NCBI GenBank assembly: GCA_009784725.1 | Contig: WQXS01000019.1 | Location: forward strand, 1-37,965 | Origin: Oscillospiraceae bacterium | GTDB lineage: Bacteria; Bacillota; Clostridia; Oscillospirales; Oscillospiraceae | Direction of reading: 5' to 3' | DNA: 37,965 nt | Shown: positions 7,204-16,367 of the stretch, in pieces | Layout of the letters: every line of letters starts with the position of its first letter | Position numbering within the stretch: the first letter of the stretch is position 1 | The notes under the pieces: generated by a model | Databases searched by the model: none | What the model saw: only the letters and a program-made list of their open reading frames with translations | What the model was told of the DNA's origin: nothing | Made by a program: the position numbers and the translations under genes

Positions 7204-8553
7204 TTATTTTTCTTTAACAGGCTCACCCTTACGTTGGGTTTTTATTTTATCCAGAATTCCCGCTGTCAGGATTCCGTATGATGCTATTGTCTGCTCTCCT
7301 GTTGCCATATCCTTAACTTTAATCAAACCCTTGCTTATCTCGTCTTCGCCAAGAAAAACAACAAAAGGTATTCCAAGCTTATCTGCATAAGATATTTTAT
7401 TCTTAAATTTCTTGTTTTCGGAATATATCTGCACTCTTAATCCCGACTCACGCATTGTTGTTGCAAGCTTAACAGCATGTGAACATTCTTCTGTCATAGG
7501 AATAATCAAAACATCGGCAGGTGCCGTTAAAAGCGAATCATTTAACAACCCTTGCTCCTGCAATATATAAAATAGACGTGTAAGACCTATTGACAGCCCG
7601 ACACCCGGCATTTTTCTGTCGGTATAGTGCTCAGCCAGATTATCATATCTGCCGCCCGAGCATATTGCTCCCACCTCGGGATAATCCGTAAGATATGTTT
7701 CGTAAACCGTTCCCGTATAATAATCAAGACCTCGGGCAATTGACAGGTCAATTTTGTAATGGGTTTCAGGCACACCTAAATCCGAAAGATACTTTCGCAG
7801 GGTTATTATTTCCTCTGTCCCTTGGTCAAAGGTTTCATTTTTACCCTTGTATAAATCCAAAGCTCCAAAAGGTTCTGTTTTGTTGGTTATGAATCCAAGA
7901 AGCCCGTCAACCTGTGTTTGCGTCAGGCCTAAAGCATCAATCAAAGTTTCCGATAATTTTTTCTCTCCGATTTTATCAAGCTTATCAACAACCCGCATTA
8001 CTTCGGTTGATAACTCATTTATTCCGAGAATTTCAAAAAACCCGTTTAGTATCTTCCGGTTATTTATCTTAATAATAAATCTTTTCAGTCCAAGTGATGT
8101 TAAGCTTTTATATATAACCCCCGGTATTTCCGCCTCGTTCATTAAGTCCAGGCTTCCATCACCGATTATATCTATATCCGCTTGGTAAAACTCCCGAAAC
8201 CGCCCTCTCTGAGCACGCTCGCCGCGGTAAACCTTACCAATTTCATATCTGCGAAGCGGAAATGTTAAATCGTTGTAATATAATGCTGCATACTTTGCCA
8301 AAGATGCCGTAAGCTCATAACGGACAGCAAGGTCGTTATCTCCCTTGCGTAAAGTATATATTTGCTTCTCTGTTTCACCGCCGCCTTTTGCAAGCAGAAT
8401 TTCCGACGCTTCCATTAAAGGAGTGTCCAGGGGTGTAAATCCATATAATGAAAACGACTTGCGAAGGTTTAGCATCATCGTATCAAAACACACTTGATCC
8501 GGGGGTAATAACTCCATAAACCCGGAAAGAGTGCGCGGTTTTATTTTGTTCAT
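7204..8553 (-). CDS. hisS: histidyl-tRNA synthetase
   Basis: Class II synthetase charging tRNA-His. It has 449 residues, slightly longer than the usual 420-430. Motif 1 region and TPLMEASEIL are near the N-terminus, motif 2 YEIGKVYRGERAQRGRFREFYQADID near residue 105, the histidine-specific RGLDYYTGTVYE near residue 270, and motif 3 GVGLSIGLTRL near residue 320. A C-terminal anticodon-binding domain (ADVLIIPMTEE onward) follows. ATG at 8551-8553 follows AGAGGA. The gene lies directly after the MgsA-like gene, across a 13-bp triple repeat. hisS and aspS are often adjacent in Bacillota; here they are about 4 kb apart, with pyrE, uvrB and DUF368 between them. Confidence 0.96.
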   Translation of the reverse strand: MNKIKPRTLSGFMELLPPDQVCFDTMMLNLRKSFSLYGFTPLDTPLMEASEILLAKGGGETEKQIYTLRKGDNDLAVRYELTASLAKYAALYYNDLTFPLRRYEIGKVYRGERAQRGRFREFYQADIDIIGDGSLDLMNEAEIPGVIYKSLTSLGLKRFIIKINNRKILNGFFEILGINELSTEVMRVVDKLDKIGEKKLSETLIDALGLTQTQVDGLLGFITNKTEPFGALDLYKGKNETFDQGTEEIITLRKYLSDLGVPETHYKIDLSIARGLDYYTGTVYETYLTDYPEVGAICSGGRYDNLAEHYTDRKMPGVGLSIGLTRLFYILQEQGLLNDSLLTAPADVLIIPMTEECSHAVKLATTMRESGLRVQIYSENKKFKNKISYADKLGIPFVVFLGEDEISKGLIKVKDMATGEQTIASYGILTAGILDKIKTQRKGEPVKEK

Positions 8554-8567
8554 AAAAATTCCTCTAT

Positions 8568-8606
8568 GTCTTTGGATTAAGTCTTTGGATTAAGTCTTCG
8601 GATTAA
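8568..8606 (-). repeat. three tandem 13-bp repeats across the mgsA-like stop codon
   Basis: The unit (plus strand GTCTTTGGATTAA) occurs at 8568-8580, 8581-8593 and, with one change, 8594-8606. The copy at 8594-8606 encodes the last residues of the MgsA-like protein and the copy at 8581-8593 supplies its stop codon. Because 13 is not a multiple of three, gain or loss of a copy shifts the frame. Confidence 0.8.
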
Positions 8607-8994
8607 CAATATCCCGCCAGTCAAGGTCACCCCTGCTGAGCCCGTGTATGAGTACCTCGGCGGTTGCAACATTTGAAGCAAAGGGTATATTATGCTGGTC
8701 ACAGAGTCTTGCTATATCGGTTACGCTGCCGTGGTATTCCTCAATAAGCTGCGGGTCGCAGAAAAATAAAACCATATCAAGCTCGTTATATGCTATTCTC
8801 GAACCTATCTGCTGACTGCCGCCCTGATTGCAGGACATATATAAAGTAATCGGAAGTCCTGTTGCTTCTGTAATAAGGCGGCCTGTTGTATTTGTTGCGC
8901 ATAATGAATGTTTTGCCAAAATTCCGCAATAAGCAATACAAAACTGCACCATTAATTCTTTTCTTCTGTCATGAGCAAGAAGAGCTATATTCAA
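8590..8994 (-). CDS. methylglyoxal synthase-like protein, catalytic residues replaced
   Basis: The 134 residues align end to end with MgsA (IALLAHD at the start, ATNTTG, AEVLIHGLSRGDLDWRDIVNP at the end). MgsA turns dihydroxyacetone phosphate into methylglyoxal. Against the E. coli enzyme, His19 and Asp20 are kept (His8, Asp9) and so is Asp91 (Asp80), but Asp71, the catalytic base in GGDQQ, is Ser60 (GGSQQ). In an ungapped alignment from that DP to RLCD, His98 is Tyr87 and Asp101 is Ser90. Gly46 and Gly66 are Asn35 and Cys55. The fold is probably intact, so a non-catalytic binding or regulatory role is plausible, as in the MGS-like domains of CarB and PurH. It lies between the MinD-like gene and hisS. 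Confidence 0.85.
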   Translation of the reverse strand: MNIALLAHDRRKELMVQFCIAYCGILAKHSLCATNTTGRLITEATGLPITLYMSCNQGGSQQIGSRIAYNELDMVLFFCDPQLIEEYHGSVTDIARLCDQHNIPFASNVATAEVLIHGLSRGDLDWRDIVNPKT

Positions 8995-9019
8995 AATCGG
9001 TCACATCCTATCTCTTGTA

Positions 9020-9754
9020 TTACCGGAGCGGTACATCGTTTCCGGCAATACGGCGTGCGGTGTCCAGAAATTCATATGCGGAAAATCTTTTTTTGTACAT
9101 TATAAGCGGTGTATTATCATGCAGAGCAGCAAAAATGTATTTATCTTCGGGTATCAGTCCAACAAGCTGTGCTCCTACCGTATCAATTATATCATCAATG
9201 TTGGTTTTGATTTTTTTGAGATTTTTCGGCAGCAATCTGTTCACAATCATTCGAATGTTATCGACACCAAGTTCCCGGACTGCATTTGCCGTCCTGTTTG
9301 CATCTCTTATTGCGGCAAAATCGCCTGTTGTCACAATTATTGACATATCCGCATCAGTATGTGCCAAACGAAATCCCGGACCGATTCCGGCAGGACAATC
9401 TATTAAGCAATAGTCGAACTCACGGCGTATATCTGAAAACATTGCCTTGAAATTTGAAATATCAATATCCTCGGGGACTTTTCCGGTTGGTGCCGAGAGG
9501 AAAAAGAGGTTTTGGATTTTCGGTGATTCACTACAGGCAGCCGTCAGATCCAAACGCCCGCTTACAACATCCATAAAATCCATGACTGCAAAATCTGTCA
9601 TACACAAAGCAAGATCAAGGTTTTTAAGCTGCTCGTCAAAATCAATACATAGTGTTTTATGTCCGAGCACAGCAAGGCAGGAAGAAAGAGCAGCTGTAAC
9701 CGTTGTTTTACCGGTACCGCCTTTTCCCGAAGCCACAGCTATAATCTTACCCAT
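9020..9754 (-). CDS. MinD/ParA-like ATPase
   Basis: The protein has 244 residues, starting at ATG 9752-9754, which has GGGAG six bases upstream; a TTG ten codons earlier lacks a site. The deviant Walker A KGGTGKTT (residues about 10-17), DFDEQLKNLDLAL and the Walker B-like DYCLIDCPAGIG identify the MinD branch. MinD positions the division septum by membrane-bound oscillation or polar recruitment. Unlike typical MinD, the C-terminus (RRIAGNDVPLR) does not look like the amphipathic membrane-targeting helix, and neither minC nor minE is adjacent. A MinD next to an mgsA-type gene is seen in other Clostridia. It could instead be a MinD-like protein with another partner. Confidence 0.8.
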   Translation of the reverse strand: MGKIIAVASGKGGTGKTTVTAALSSCLAVLGHKTLCIDFDEQLKNLDLALCMTDFAVMDFMDVVSGRLDLTAACSESPKIQNLFFLSAPTGKVPEDIDISNFKAMFSDIRREFDYCLIDCPAGIGPGFRLAHTDADMSIIVTTGDFAAIRDANRTANAVRELGVDNIRMIVNRLLPKNLKKIKTNIDDIIDTVGAQLVGLIPEDKYIFAALHDNTPLIMYKKRFSAYEFLDTARRIAGNDVPLR

Positions 9755-9825
9755 CTTTGCCTCCCGTCGGTTTCGTCCGAACAATATGGTATTATATACA
9801 AAATATAACTGCTTTTCAAATTAAT

Positions 9826-11445
9826 TTATCTGTCCCATTTATTTGAAAGTGAATCTACTTGATCGGCAAACTTTGCAAGGTCTTTATTTGTTCCGCCTTT
9901 ATTTCTCGATATAACATCAACCAGCCTTAAGCCGGCAAGCATAAGTCTTTGAAAAACAGGAGAGTCCCTGCGCTCCTGCCTGTCAATATCACTGCGTTTT
10001 AAGAGGTCCCGTCCTTCAAATTCCGCTTCGAATGTCAACAAATCATATATTGAAGTATACTTCGGCGCAATTGCTTTAAAGTCTTCTTCTATCAGCTTGA
10101 GTGTAAACCCGTTACAGATTTCTTCTTCTCCGTGGACAACAAATACACATTCGGGTTTCTTTATAAAGCTTCCTATCCAATGCAGCAGCTCTCCTTTATC
10201 GGCATGTGAGCTCATGCTTCGGAAATTATGTATTTGGCATCGAATTGCAATTTCTTCACCAAAGAGAGAAACACTTGATTCTATCCCGTCAACAATTATT
10301 CGCCCGAGAGTACCAAGAGCCTGAAATCCCGTAAATACCACAGCACATTCCTGCCGCCAGAGATTATGCTTGAGATGGTGACGGATTCTGCCTGCATCAC
10401 ACATTCCGCTCGATGATATTATTACCTTTGGTGTTTTGTCATCATTTAATCTTTTTGAATCTTCTGATGTTTCTATTATGACCAAACCGTCAAACGCAAG
10501 AGGTTGCACTCCCGATTCAATCAATGCAAGGGTTTCGTCGTTAAGATAGTCTGTAAGCTCTTCCGAATACAGCTTTGTTGCCGCCTTAGCCAGCGGACTG
10601 TCGAGGTAAACCGGGAAATCCGGAACAGAGCGTACAAGCCCTTTCTCTTTAATCTCTCTTATATGATATAGCAAATCCTGTGTTCTGCCTATCGCAAATG
10701 ACGGGCATATAACGTTCCCGCCTTTTGCCAGTGTTGCCTCTATTACTTTTGCAAGCTCGGTAACAGTATCAAATGAATGGGCATGGCTTCTGTCGCCATA
10801 GGTTGACTCCATAACAACGATATCGGCTTCGTCAACAAACTCGGGCTCTCTGATTATCGGATGACCGGGTGTTCCGATATCACCCGAGAAAACGATTTTC
10901 TTTCTTACAAGCCCTTGTTCGGTATTATCCTCCGTCAGCCACATCTCAACATATGCAGAACCCAGTAAATGTCCTGCATCCGTAAATAGAAACGATACTG
11001 CCTCATCAATCTCTATTTTTTCTCCGTATCGGCAGGGAATCAATAACGGAAATACACGAAGCGCATCTTCCATGGTATATAGGGGTTCTGTTGCGGCTGC
11101 ACCTGCACGGCGTTTTTTTCTGCTTGACCAAAGAGCTTCAAGCTCTTGAATATGCGCACTGTCTCTGAGCATTATATCAAGCAGCTTGCATGTCGGCTCC
11201 GTGGCAAAAATGCCGCCCTTAAAACCGTTTTTGACAAGCAACGGAAGTCTTCCCGAGTGGTCAATATGTGCATGGGTAATAATTACATAATCAATTTCTC
11301 CGGGATGAAACGGAAACGACTGACCGAACCCATTGCTTCCCCCTTGCTGCAAACCGCAGTCAACAAGAACCTTTTTGCCGTCCGCTTCAACGCAAAAGCA
11401 ACTCCCCGTAACCTCTCTTGTTGCTCCATAAAAGCTTATCCTCAT
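9826..11445 (-). CDS. beta-CASP metallo-beta-lactamase-fold hydrolase (RNA-processing type)
   Basis: The protein has 539 residues. The N-terminal metallo-beta-lactamase fold has HAHIDHSG at residues 58-65, DAGHLLGSA and the SGDIG zinc-binding motifs. A beta-CASP domain (CPSFAIGRTQDLLY, YLDSPLA) follows, then an RMMBL-type region with SMSSHADKGELL and VVHGEEE. This arrangement matches the CPSF73/YSH1-like RNA hydrolases, which act on RNA ends. The bacterial members are poorly characterised, and they are distinct from RNase J. A charged extension of about 70 residues follows. The gene is 23 bases after the hybrid kinase gene and probably cotranscribed with it. Confidence 0.88.
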   Translation of the reverse strand: MRISFYGATREVTGSCFCVEADGKKVLVDCGLQQGGSNGFGQSFPFHPGEIDYVIITHAHIDHSGRLPLLVKNGFKGGIFATEPTCKLLDIMLRDSAHIQELEALWSSRKKRRAGAAATEPLYTMEDALRVFPLLIPCRYGEKIEIDEAVSFLFTDAGHLLGSAYVEMWLTEDNTEQGLVRKKIVFSGDIGTPGHPIIREPEFVDEADIVVMESTYGDRSHAHSFDTVTELAKVIEATLAKGGNVICPSFAIGRTQDLLYHIREIKEKGLVRSVPDFPVYLDSPLAKAATKLYSEELTDYLNDETLALIESGVQPLAFDGLVIIETSEDSKRLNDDKTPKVIISSSGMCDAGRIRHHLKHNLWRQECAVVFTGFQALGTLGRIIVDGIESSVSLFGEEIAIRCQIHNFRSMSSHADKGELLHWIGSFIKKPECVFVVHGEEEICNGFTLKLIEEDFKAIAPKYTSIYDLLTFEAEFEGRDLLKRSDIDRQERRDSPVFQRLMLAGLRLVDVISRNKGGTNKDLAKFADQVDSLSNKWDR

Positions 11446-11468
11446 AATTCACTTGTTACCATTCCTCT

Positions 11469-14400
11469 TTATTTTATATCGCTGAGTAATTTGTCAATAA
11501 GTTCAATTGCTTCGTCATACTCCACTATCAGAATGTGTTTTGAGATATCCCTTGCAACCGCCATTACATTATCCTCGAGTGCCGAACGCAGCAGATTGTC
11601 AATGCTTTGATTTGTTACATCAATATCGAAGTTCTCCAGTGCCGTCTTCAGCTGACCGAGCAGCTTTTTTAAATCCGCGGCATCAATTTTCTTAACATCC
11701 TTGTCGCTTGCGAGCTTCTGTTTGAGCAGCTCATCGTTAATTTTGCCGAGCAGCTTTTCAAATGCCTTTAAAAACGGAACATTATTATCAGAAACAAAAT
11801 CCATATCCTCATCTATTGCCGCATGCTCAAGATTTGCAGCCATCTCCGAGACTTTATTCGCACCGATATTTGCAGAAGCACTTTTTAAGGCATGAACATT
11901 TGTTATATACATAGGAATATTTTTTGACTTAAGATACTCAGCGATGGTATTCAGCCGCTCAAGCCCGTCACTGTGGAAAGTCGCAAGAGTTTCAAGATAG
12001 TATTCAACCGTTCCGCCTGTCAGTGCAATTCCTTTTTCTACGTCCACTCCTTCGATTGCAAACTTCGAGCCTTCTTTTGCCGGTTTTATTTTTACAACTC
12101 CCGGATTTTTTCTTTTCTCTTTTGGTATAAACTTTTCAAGAACAACAGCAAGCTTGCTTGTGTCAATCGGTTTTGACATAAATTCACTAAATCCGCTCTC
12201 CATAAACATTTCTTTCATGCCCGAAACGGCATTTGCCGTTAATGCGACAATAGGAACATTAGCATAATACGGATTATCTTCTCCCATCGCTCTTATCCGT
12301 TTTGTAGTTTCCACACCGTCTATACCGGGCATCCTGTGGTCCATAAATACAATGTCATACTGTTTTGATTTGATTGCTTCAATTGCTTCAAATCCGTTAT
12401 TGCTTAAATCAACCGACATTTCATAAGGCAGAAGCAACCCGTTTGCGACTTTGAGATTCGTGTTTATATCGTCGACAACAAGTACACTTGCATCGGGAGC
12501 GGAAAATCTGACTGTATTTTTTTCGTTATAGCTATACGTGTAACTGTCACTATCGCTCACACGATTGAGAACGCTTGCTATTGAAATTGAATGTGTCGGC
12601 ATAGAAAGTGAGTTCCAGTTTCCTGCAGGAATCGAGTCTCCGAATTCCGTTAAGAAAACGATTTGTGAGCTTTTGCTTGACTCAAGAACAGGCTCTTTAT
12701 TTCGTTCAAACAGCAGATATGAAACAAATATAAAGGAAAAGCCGTGCTTTATGCGTTCAAGAAACTTATCTTCACTTGTAACAAGCTCATAACTTACACC
12801 AAGGTTATCAAGCGACTGGGCAATTGAGTCTGCATAAATTGCTCTGCGTTCAAAGAGTAATACAGTTTTTTCGCTTGCGTTCTCTACTTTTGCAATCTTG
12901 TCGGGTTTGCAGATTTCCTGAGGCAGTTTTATCGTAAATATACTTCCCTCTCCATAAACCGATTCGACAGAGATGCTGCCGTTCATTGCCAAAAGTATAT
13001 TTCTTGAAATCGCAAGACCGAGTCCGGTTCCTTCGATTTCTTTGTTGTGCTCTTCTCCGGGCTGAAAATAATCCTGGAACAGATTGTCTATATCTTCTTG
13101 TTTTATGCCTCTGCCGCTGTCCACAATATCGACTGTTAGGTTTACTTTATTTGTTTCCTCATCTATCTTACCTGCAAGTGTAAATGAAACAAAACCCGTT
13201 TCGGTGAATTTTACGGCATTACCTAAAATATTAATCAGAACCTGACGTATTCTGGACTCGTCACCGATAAGTGCATCGGGAATATTACTGTCGATATTAA
13301 CAACAAATCTCAGCTGTGAATCAAAGGCTTTAATCCTGATAATGCTTATTACATCATTAATAAGCGAAGACAATGAATATTCTTCCAAAGTAATCTGCAT
13401 TGCTCCCGACTCGATTTTGGAAAAGTCTAAAATATCATTAATTATGGAAAGAAGATTCGTTCCCGCTTGTCTTACGGTAACAATATGATCCCGGACGGCA
13501 TCCGATACATCCTCACGCAGTGCAAGCTCTGCCATTCCTATGATTGCATTCATCGGTGTGCGGATTTCATGACTCATTTTTGCAAGGAAGATTGATTTTG
13601 TCTGGCTCGCAAGCTCAGCCTCTTCACGTGCTTTGCGCCGTTCATATGCGGTTATTGCCAAAGCCATAAGGTCTGATAAGGAGGATGCAAAGTTCTGCTC
13701 TTCCGCCATCCATTCACGGCTGTCCGTATACGTATCGGATTTCATCTGTTCAATACTTAATGTACCTGCCAGATTGCCGTCAATAAATATAGGCGCTTCA
13801 AGTGATGCACACATATCCTTGTTTGATTCTTGAATATAAGGAAGAACTTTTTTGATATCCGAAACGGAGTTCATTGCAACAAGTCTTTCCGACCTGAGCA
13901 GTTTTGCATATGTATGCCGGATTGAAAGATCATAAACTTCATTAGATTCATCAATACCTTTTAGTGCACTGAACCGTGTTTGGCTGATTAAAGAATTTTC
14001 ATCTGCCGATAAACGCCAGAACCCTACACTGCTTGCATTCATAGCCTCACATGCCGCTTGCGTGATAACCCGTGCAGCAGCCTTTAAGTCACCTGCCGAA
14101 ATTGTCGGTGATTTTGTAATGCTTGCAAGAACCTCCCTCAGAGCGCTTGCATATTCGTATCTTCTTGCGGTAAGTATTTCAGCTTCGAGTGTTCTTTTTG
14201 CAATAAGCGCATGCCTGTTAATTGCGCTTGCCATCATGAGGCTGACCGAACGCAGGATTGAAATTTCTTCTTTCGTAAAGTCACGTTCGTTATGACAATC
14301 GTCAACACTGAAGAATCCCCAGAATTCTTCATCTAAAAATAACGGGATGACAGCAATGGACATTACATCATACGGCTTGACAAATTCTTGTTCTACAACC

Positions 14401-16334
14401 GACATTTCGGAAAGCGGACCGCTTATGCTTTCGCCTTTAATAAGCTTCTCATGCCATCTTGGCCCTTCGTCAAAATCAAGCTTATAGTCTTTAAACATTT
14501 CCTTTTTTTCAGCACCGATTTCATTATACCAGTTATATGAGCAAACATGATACAGCTTGCCGTCGATCGCTTCATTTTTCCATATGTGTACCCGGTCAAC
14601 ATTATTTGCCCGTCCTACAAGCTCCATGCTCGCCATCAGGTTTTCATCGACATCTTCACCGTCTTTAGTTGTTAAAAGCATTGCAGCTGCCTGATTGACC
14701 GCCATAAGAAGCTTATCTCTTTTACTGAGGCCGTCCATCATTTTATTATGCTCGCGCAGATCTCTTGTATACGCAATTATAACATCACCGCTGTCATAAC
14801 TTGCTCTTATTATAGTAACCTCCGTCGGCATTTCAGAGCCGTCGGCGGGAATGCGGTGCATATACTCAAAAATTGCATGGCCTTCTTCAAGTGCAAGATT
14901 ATAATAATGTCCGGCTTTTTCATTAGAGCGCTCTCCGTCAGGCTGAAGCTCCGGCGAGCATGTTTCAAGGAAGCTTGCAAACAGTTCCTTTTTATCCTTT
15001 AGCCCGAAAAGCCTGACCGCTGCTTCGTTACAGTCAACTAAATTTAAGTCTTTATCCCACAAAATAGTACATAGCGGCGATGAATCAAGCATCAGCATTG
15101 TACGTTTATTTGCTTCGTCTATCTCTGCTTCCAGGCGGTGGCGGTCTGTATTTTCCAATGCTACCGAAATAAAGTTTGCGAGGATTGCAATGAAGTTTTG
15201 CTCTTTTTCACCCCATTCGCGTTTTTCGGGATATGCCTGACAACGGTGCTGTTCAACTCTCAGTATTCCGTAAAGCTCTCCTCCGACTCTGACCGGTGCG
15301 TCCATATATGCACAAAGTGTTGGGTTATAGTCACGTGTCGAGCTTGATAGCGCATTCGGAACAGAGATATCGTCTACGACAAAAATCTGTTTTGTATTAA
15401 TCAGCTTTAAGTATGTTGAATTTCCCTTAAGATTGATTTTGCTTTGCCCAAGTACCTTCTGCGACCTTGTATCATATGTATTTACCCTTGTAAGCGTAGA
15501 CATGTCATCTGAAAATTTCATAACAACGATACTTTGTACATCAATCGCTTTACAGCCTTCTTCTGAAATTAAATCCGCAGCATCATCAAAAACTCCCGCA
15601 TATAAAATCGGCGAGCTCGTAATTGCTGTCATAGTATCCCTGAAATGTGAAGTGTGCAGGTTCTGAACATATGTTGTATATGAAAGGTACACAAACGGGA
15701 TAATTGTGAAAAAGTATCCTATCGGCGAAAGGTCGTAAGCTGCTCCGAATAATCCGAAAATATAGAACAGATTCAAAATGTAGGGGATTATTATTGCTAT
15801 TCCCGTAATAATCAAAAACGGGTAGCGACGCAGGTTTTTTGTAATATATGTTACAAGCTCTATATAGAAATATACAATTAATGACGAAAGAACGACATAA
15901 TGAAGCCAGAAGATAAACCCTGTCTGAGGAATTATACGGGGAGCTACGGGATAATCCATATTCATGAAAAACAATCCGTGAAGGTTGGTAGTAAGCAACA
16001 GAACTATGGTAAATGCCGGCATGAAAACCAAAAATGCCCGCATTGATTTGGAAACAACCAGTTTAGATTCTATATAATTCAGGATAAACCAAAATGTTAA
16101 AAACGTAACTATGATTGAAAGAGATATTTTCGCCGGATATGTAAATGCAAAATAAGCGGGAGCTGCAAAAATATTGGCAGTAGAAACAGCAATCCATGCC
16201 AACGCCGCAACACACATTGGATAAAAGCCCCTCATACGGCGCTCATTTGCAACTATCGGCCGCAGCTTATAGAGAAAAATGCTCGCTGTAGGAATAATTG
16301 CTATTGAAATGTAAAAAAGTATTGTATCTCCCAT
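11469..16334 (-). CDS. giant hybrid sensor histidine kinase (7TM–GAF–PAS–GAF–GAF–HisKA–HATPase–REC–REC–HPt)
   Basis: The protein has 1621 residues. About seven membrane helices fill the first 230 residues (7TM histidine-kinase type sensor). These are followed by a GAF-like region (about 245-400), PAS (about 405-530), two further GAF-like regions (about 545-900), and HisKA with the phospho-acceptor His922 in MSHEIRTPMNAIIG. HATPase follows, with an N box ending NAVKF and GTGLGLAIS. A degenerate receiver lacking a clear phospho-Asp comes next, then an intact receiver (VLVVDD, Asp1332 in FMDHRMPG), then an HPt domain with His1481 in VHALKSASANIGA. About 90 helical residues end the protein. It is a complete intramolecular phosphorelay; the output partner is not in the window. 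It lies 33 bases after dnaE. Confidence 0.93.
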   Translation of the reverse strand: MGDTILFYISIAIIPTASIFLYKLRPIVANERRMRGFYPMCVAALAWIAVSTANIFAAPAYFAFTYPAKISLSIIVTFLTFWFILNYIESKLVVSKSMRAFLVFMPAFTIVLLLTTNLHGLFFMNMDYPVAPRIIPQTGFIFWLHYVVLSSLIVYFYIELVTYITKNLRRYPFLIITGIAIIIPYILNLFYIFGLFGAAYDLSPIGYFFTIIPFVYLSYTTYVQNLHTSHFRDTMTAITSSPILYAGVFDDAADLISEEGCKAIDVQSIVVMKFSDDMSTLTRVNTYDTRSQKVLGQSKINLKGNSTYLKLINTKQIFVVDDISVPNALSSSTRDYNPTLCAYMDAPVRVGGELYGILRVEQHRCQAYPEKREWGEKEQNFIAILANFISVALENTDRHRLEAEIDEANKRTMLMLDSSPLCTILWDKDLNLVDCNEAAVRLFGLKDKKELFASFLETCSPELQPDGERSNEKAGHYYNLALEEGHAIFEYMHRIPADGSEMPTEVTIIRASYDSGDVIIAYTRDLREHNKMMDGLSKRDKLLMAVNQAAAMLLTTKDGEDVDENLMASMELVGRANNVDRVHIWKNEAIDGKLYHVCSYNWYNEIGAEKKEMFKDYKLDFDEGPRWHEKLIKGESISGPLSEMSVVEQEFVKPYDVMSIAVIPLFLDEEFWGFFSVDDCHNERDFTKEEISILRSVSLMMASAINRHALIAKRTLEAEILTARRYEYASALREVLASITKSPTISAGDLKAAARVITQAACEAMNASSVGFWRLSADENSLISQTRFSALKGIDESNEVYDLSIRHTYAKLLRSERLVAMNSVSDIKKVLPYIQESNKDMCASLEAPIFIDGNLAGTLSIEQMKSDTYTDSREWMAEEQNFASSLSDLMALAITAYERRKAREEAELASQTKSIFLAKMSHEIRTPMNAIIGMAELALREDVSDAVRDHIVTVRQAGTNLLSIINDILDFSKIESGAMQITLEEYSLSSLINDVISIIRIKAFDSQLRFVVNIDSNIPDALIGDESRIRQVLINILGNAVKFTETGFVSFTLAGKIDEETNKVNLTVDIVDSGRGIKQEDIDNLFQDYFQPGEEHNKEIEGTGLGLAISRNILLAMNGSISVESVYGEGSIFTIKLPQEICKPDKIAKVENASEKTVLLFERRAIYADSIAQSLDNLGVSYELVTSEDKFLERIKHGFSFIFVSYLLFERNKEPVLESSKSSQIVFLTEFGDSIPAGNWNSLSMPTHSISIASVLNRVSDSDSYTYSYNEKNTVRFSAPDASVLVVDDINTNLKVANGLLLPYEMSVDLSNNGFEAIEAIKSKQYDIVFMDHRMPGIDGVETTKRIRAMGEDNPYYANVPIVALTANAVSGMKEMFMESGFSEFMSKPIDTSKLAVVLEKFIPKEKRKNPGVVKIKPAKEGSKFAIEGVDVEKGIALTGGTVEYYLETLATFHSDGLERLNTIAEYLKSKNIPMYITNVHALKSASANIGANKVSEMAANLEHAAIDEDMDFVSDNNVPFLKAFEKLLGKINDELLKQKLASDKDVKKIDAADLKKLLGQLKTALENFDIDVTNQSIDNLLRSALEDNVMAVARDISKHILIVEYDEAIELIDKLLSDIK

Positions 16335-16367
16335 TTCCGTTATTAATCCTTCCCATAAATACTGATG

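Noticed and set aside
9755-9784. ten-codon N-terminal extension of the MinD-like gene from TTG
   Set aside because: No ribosome site before the TTG; the ATG at 9754 has a clear GGGAG at the right distance and gives the usual MinD N-terminus.
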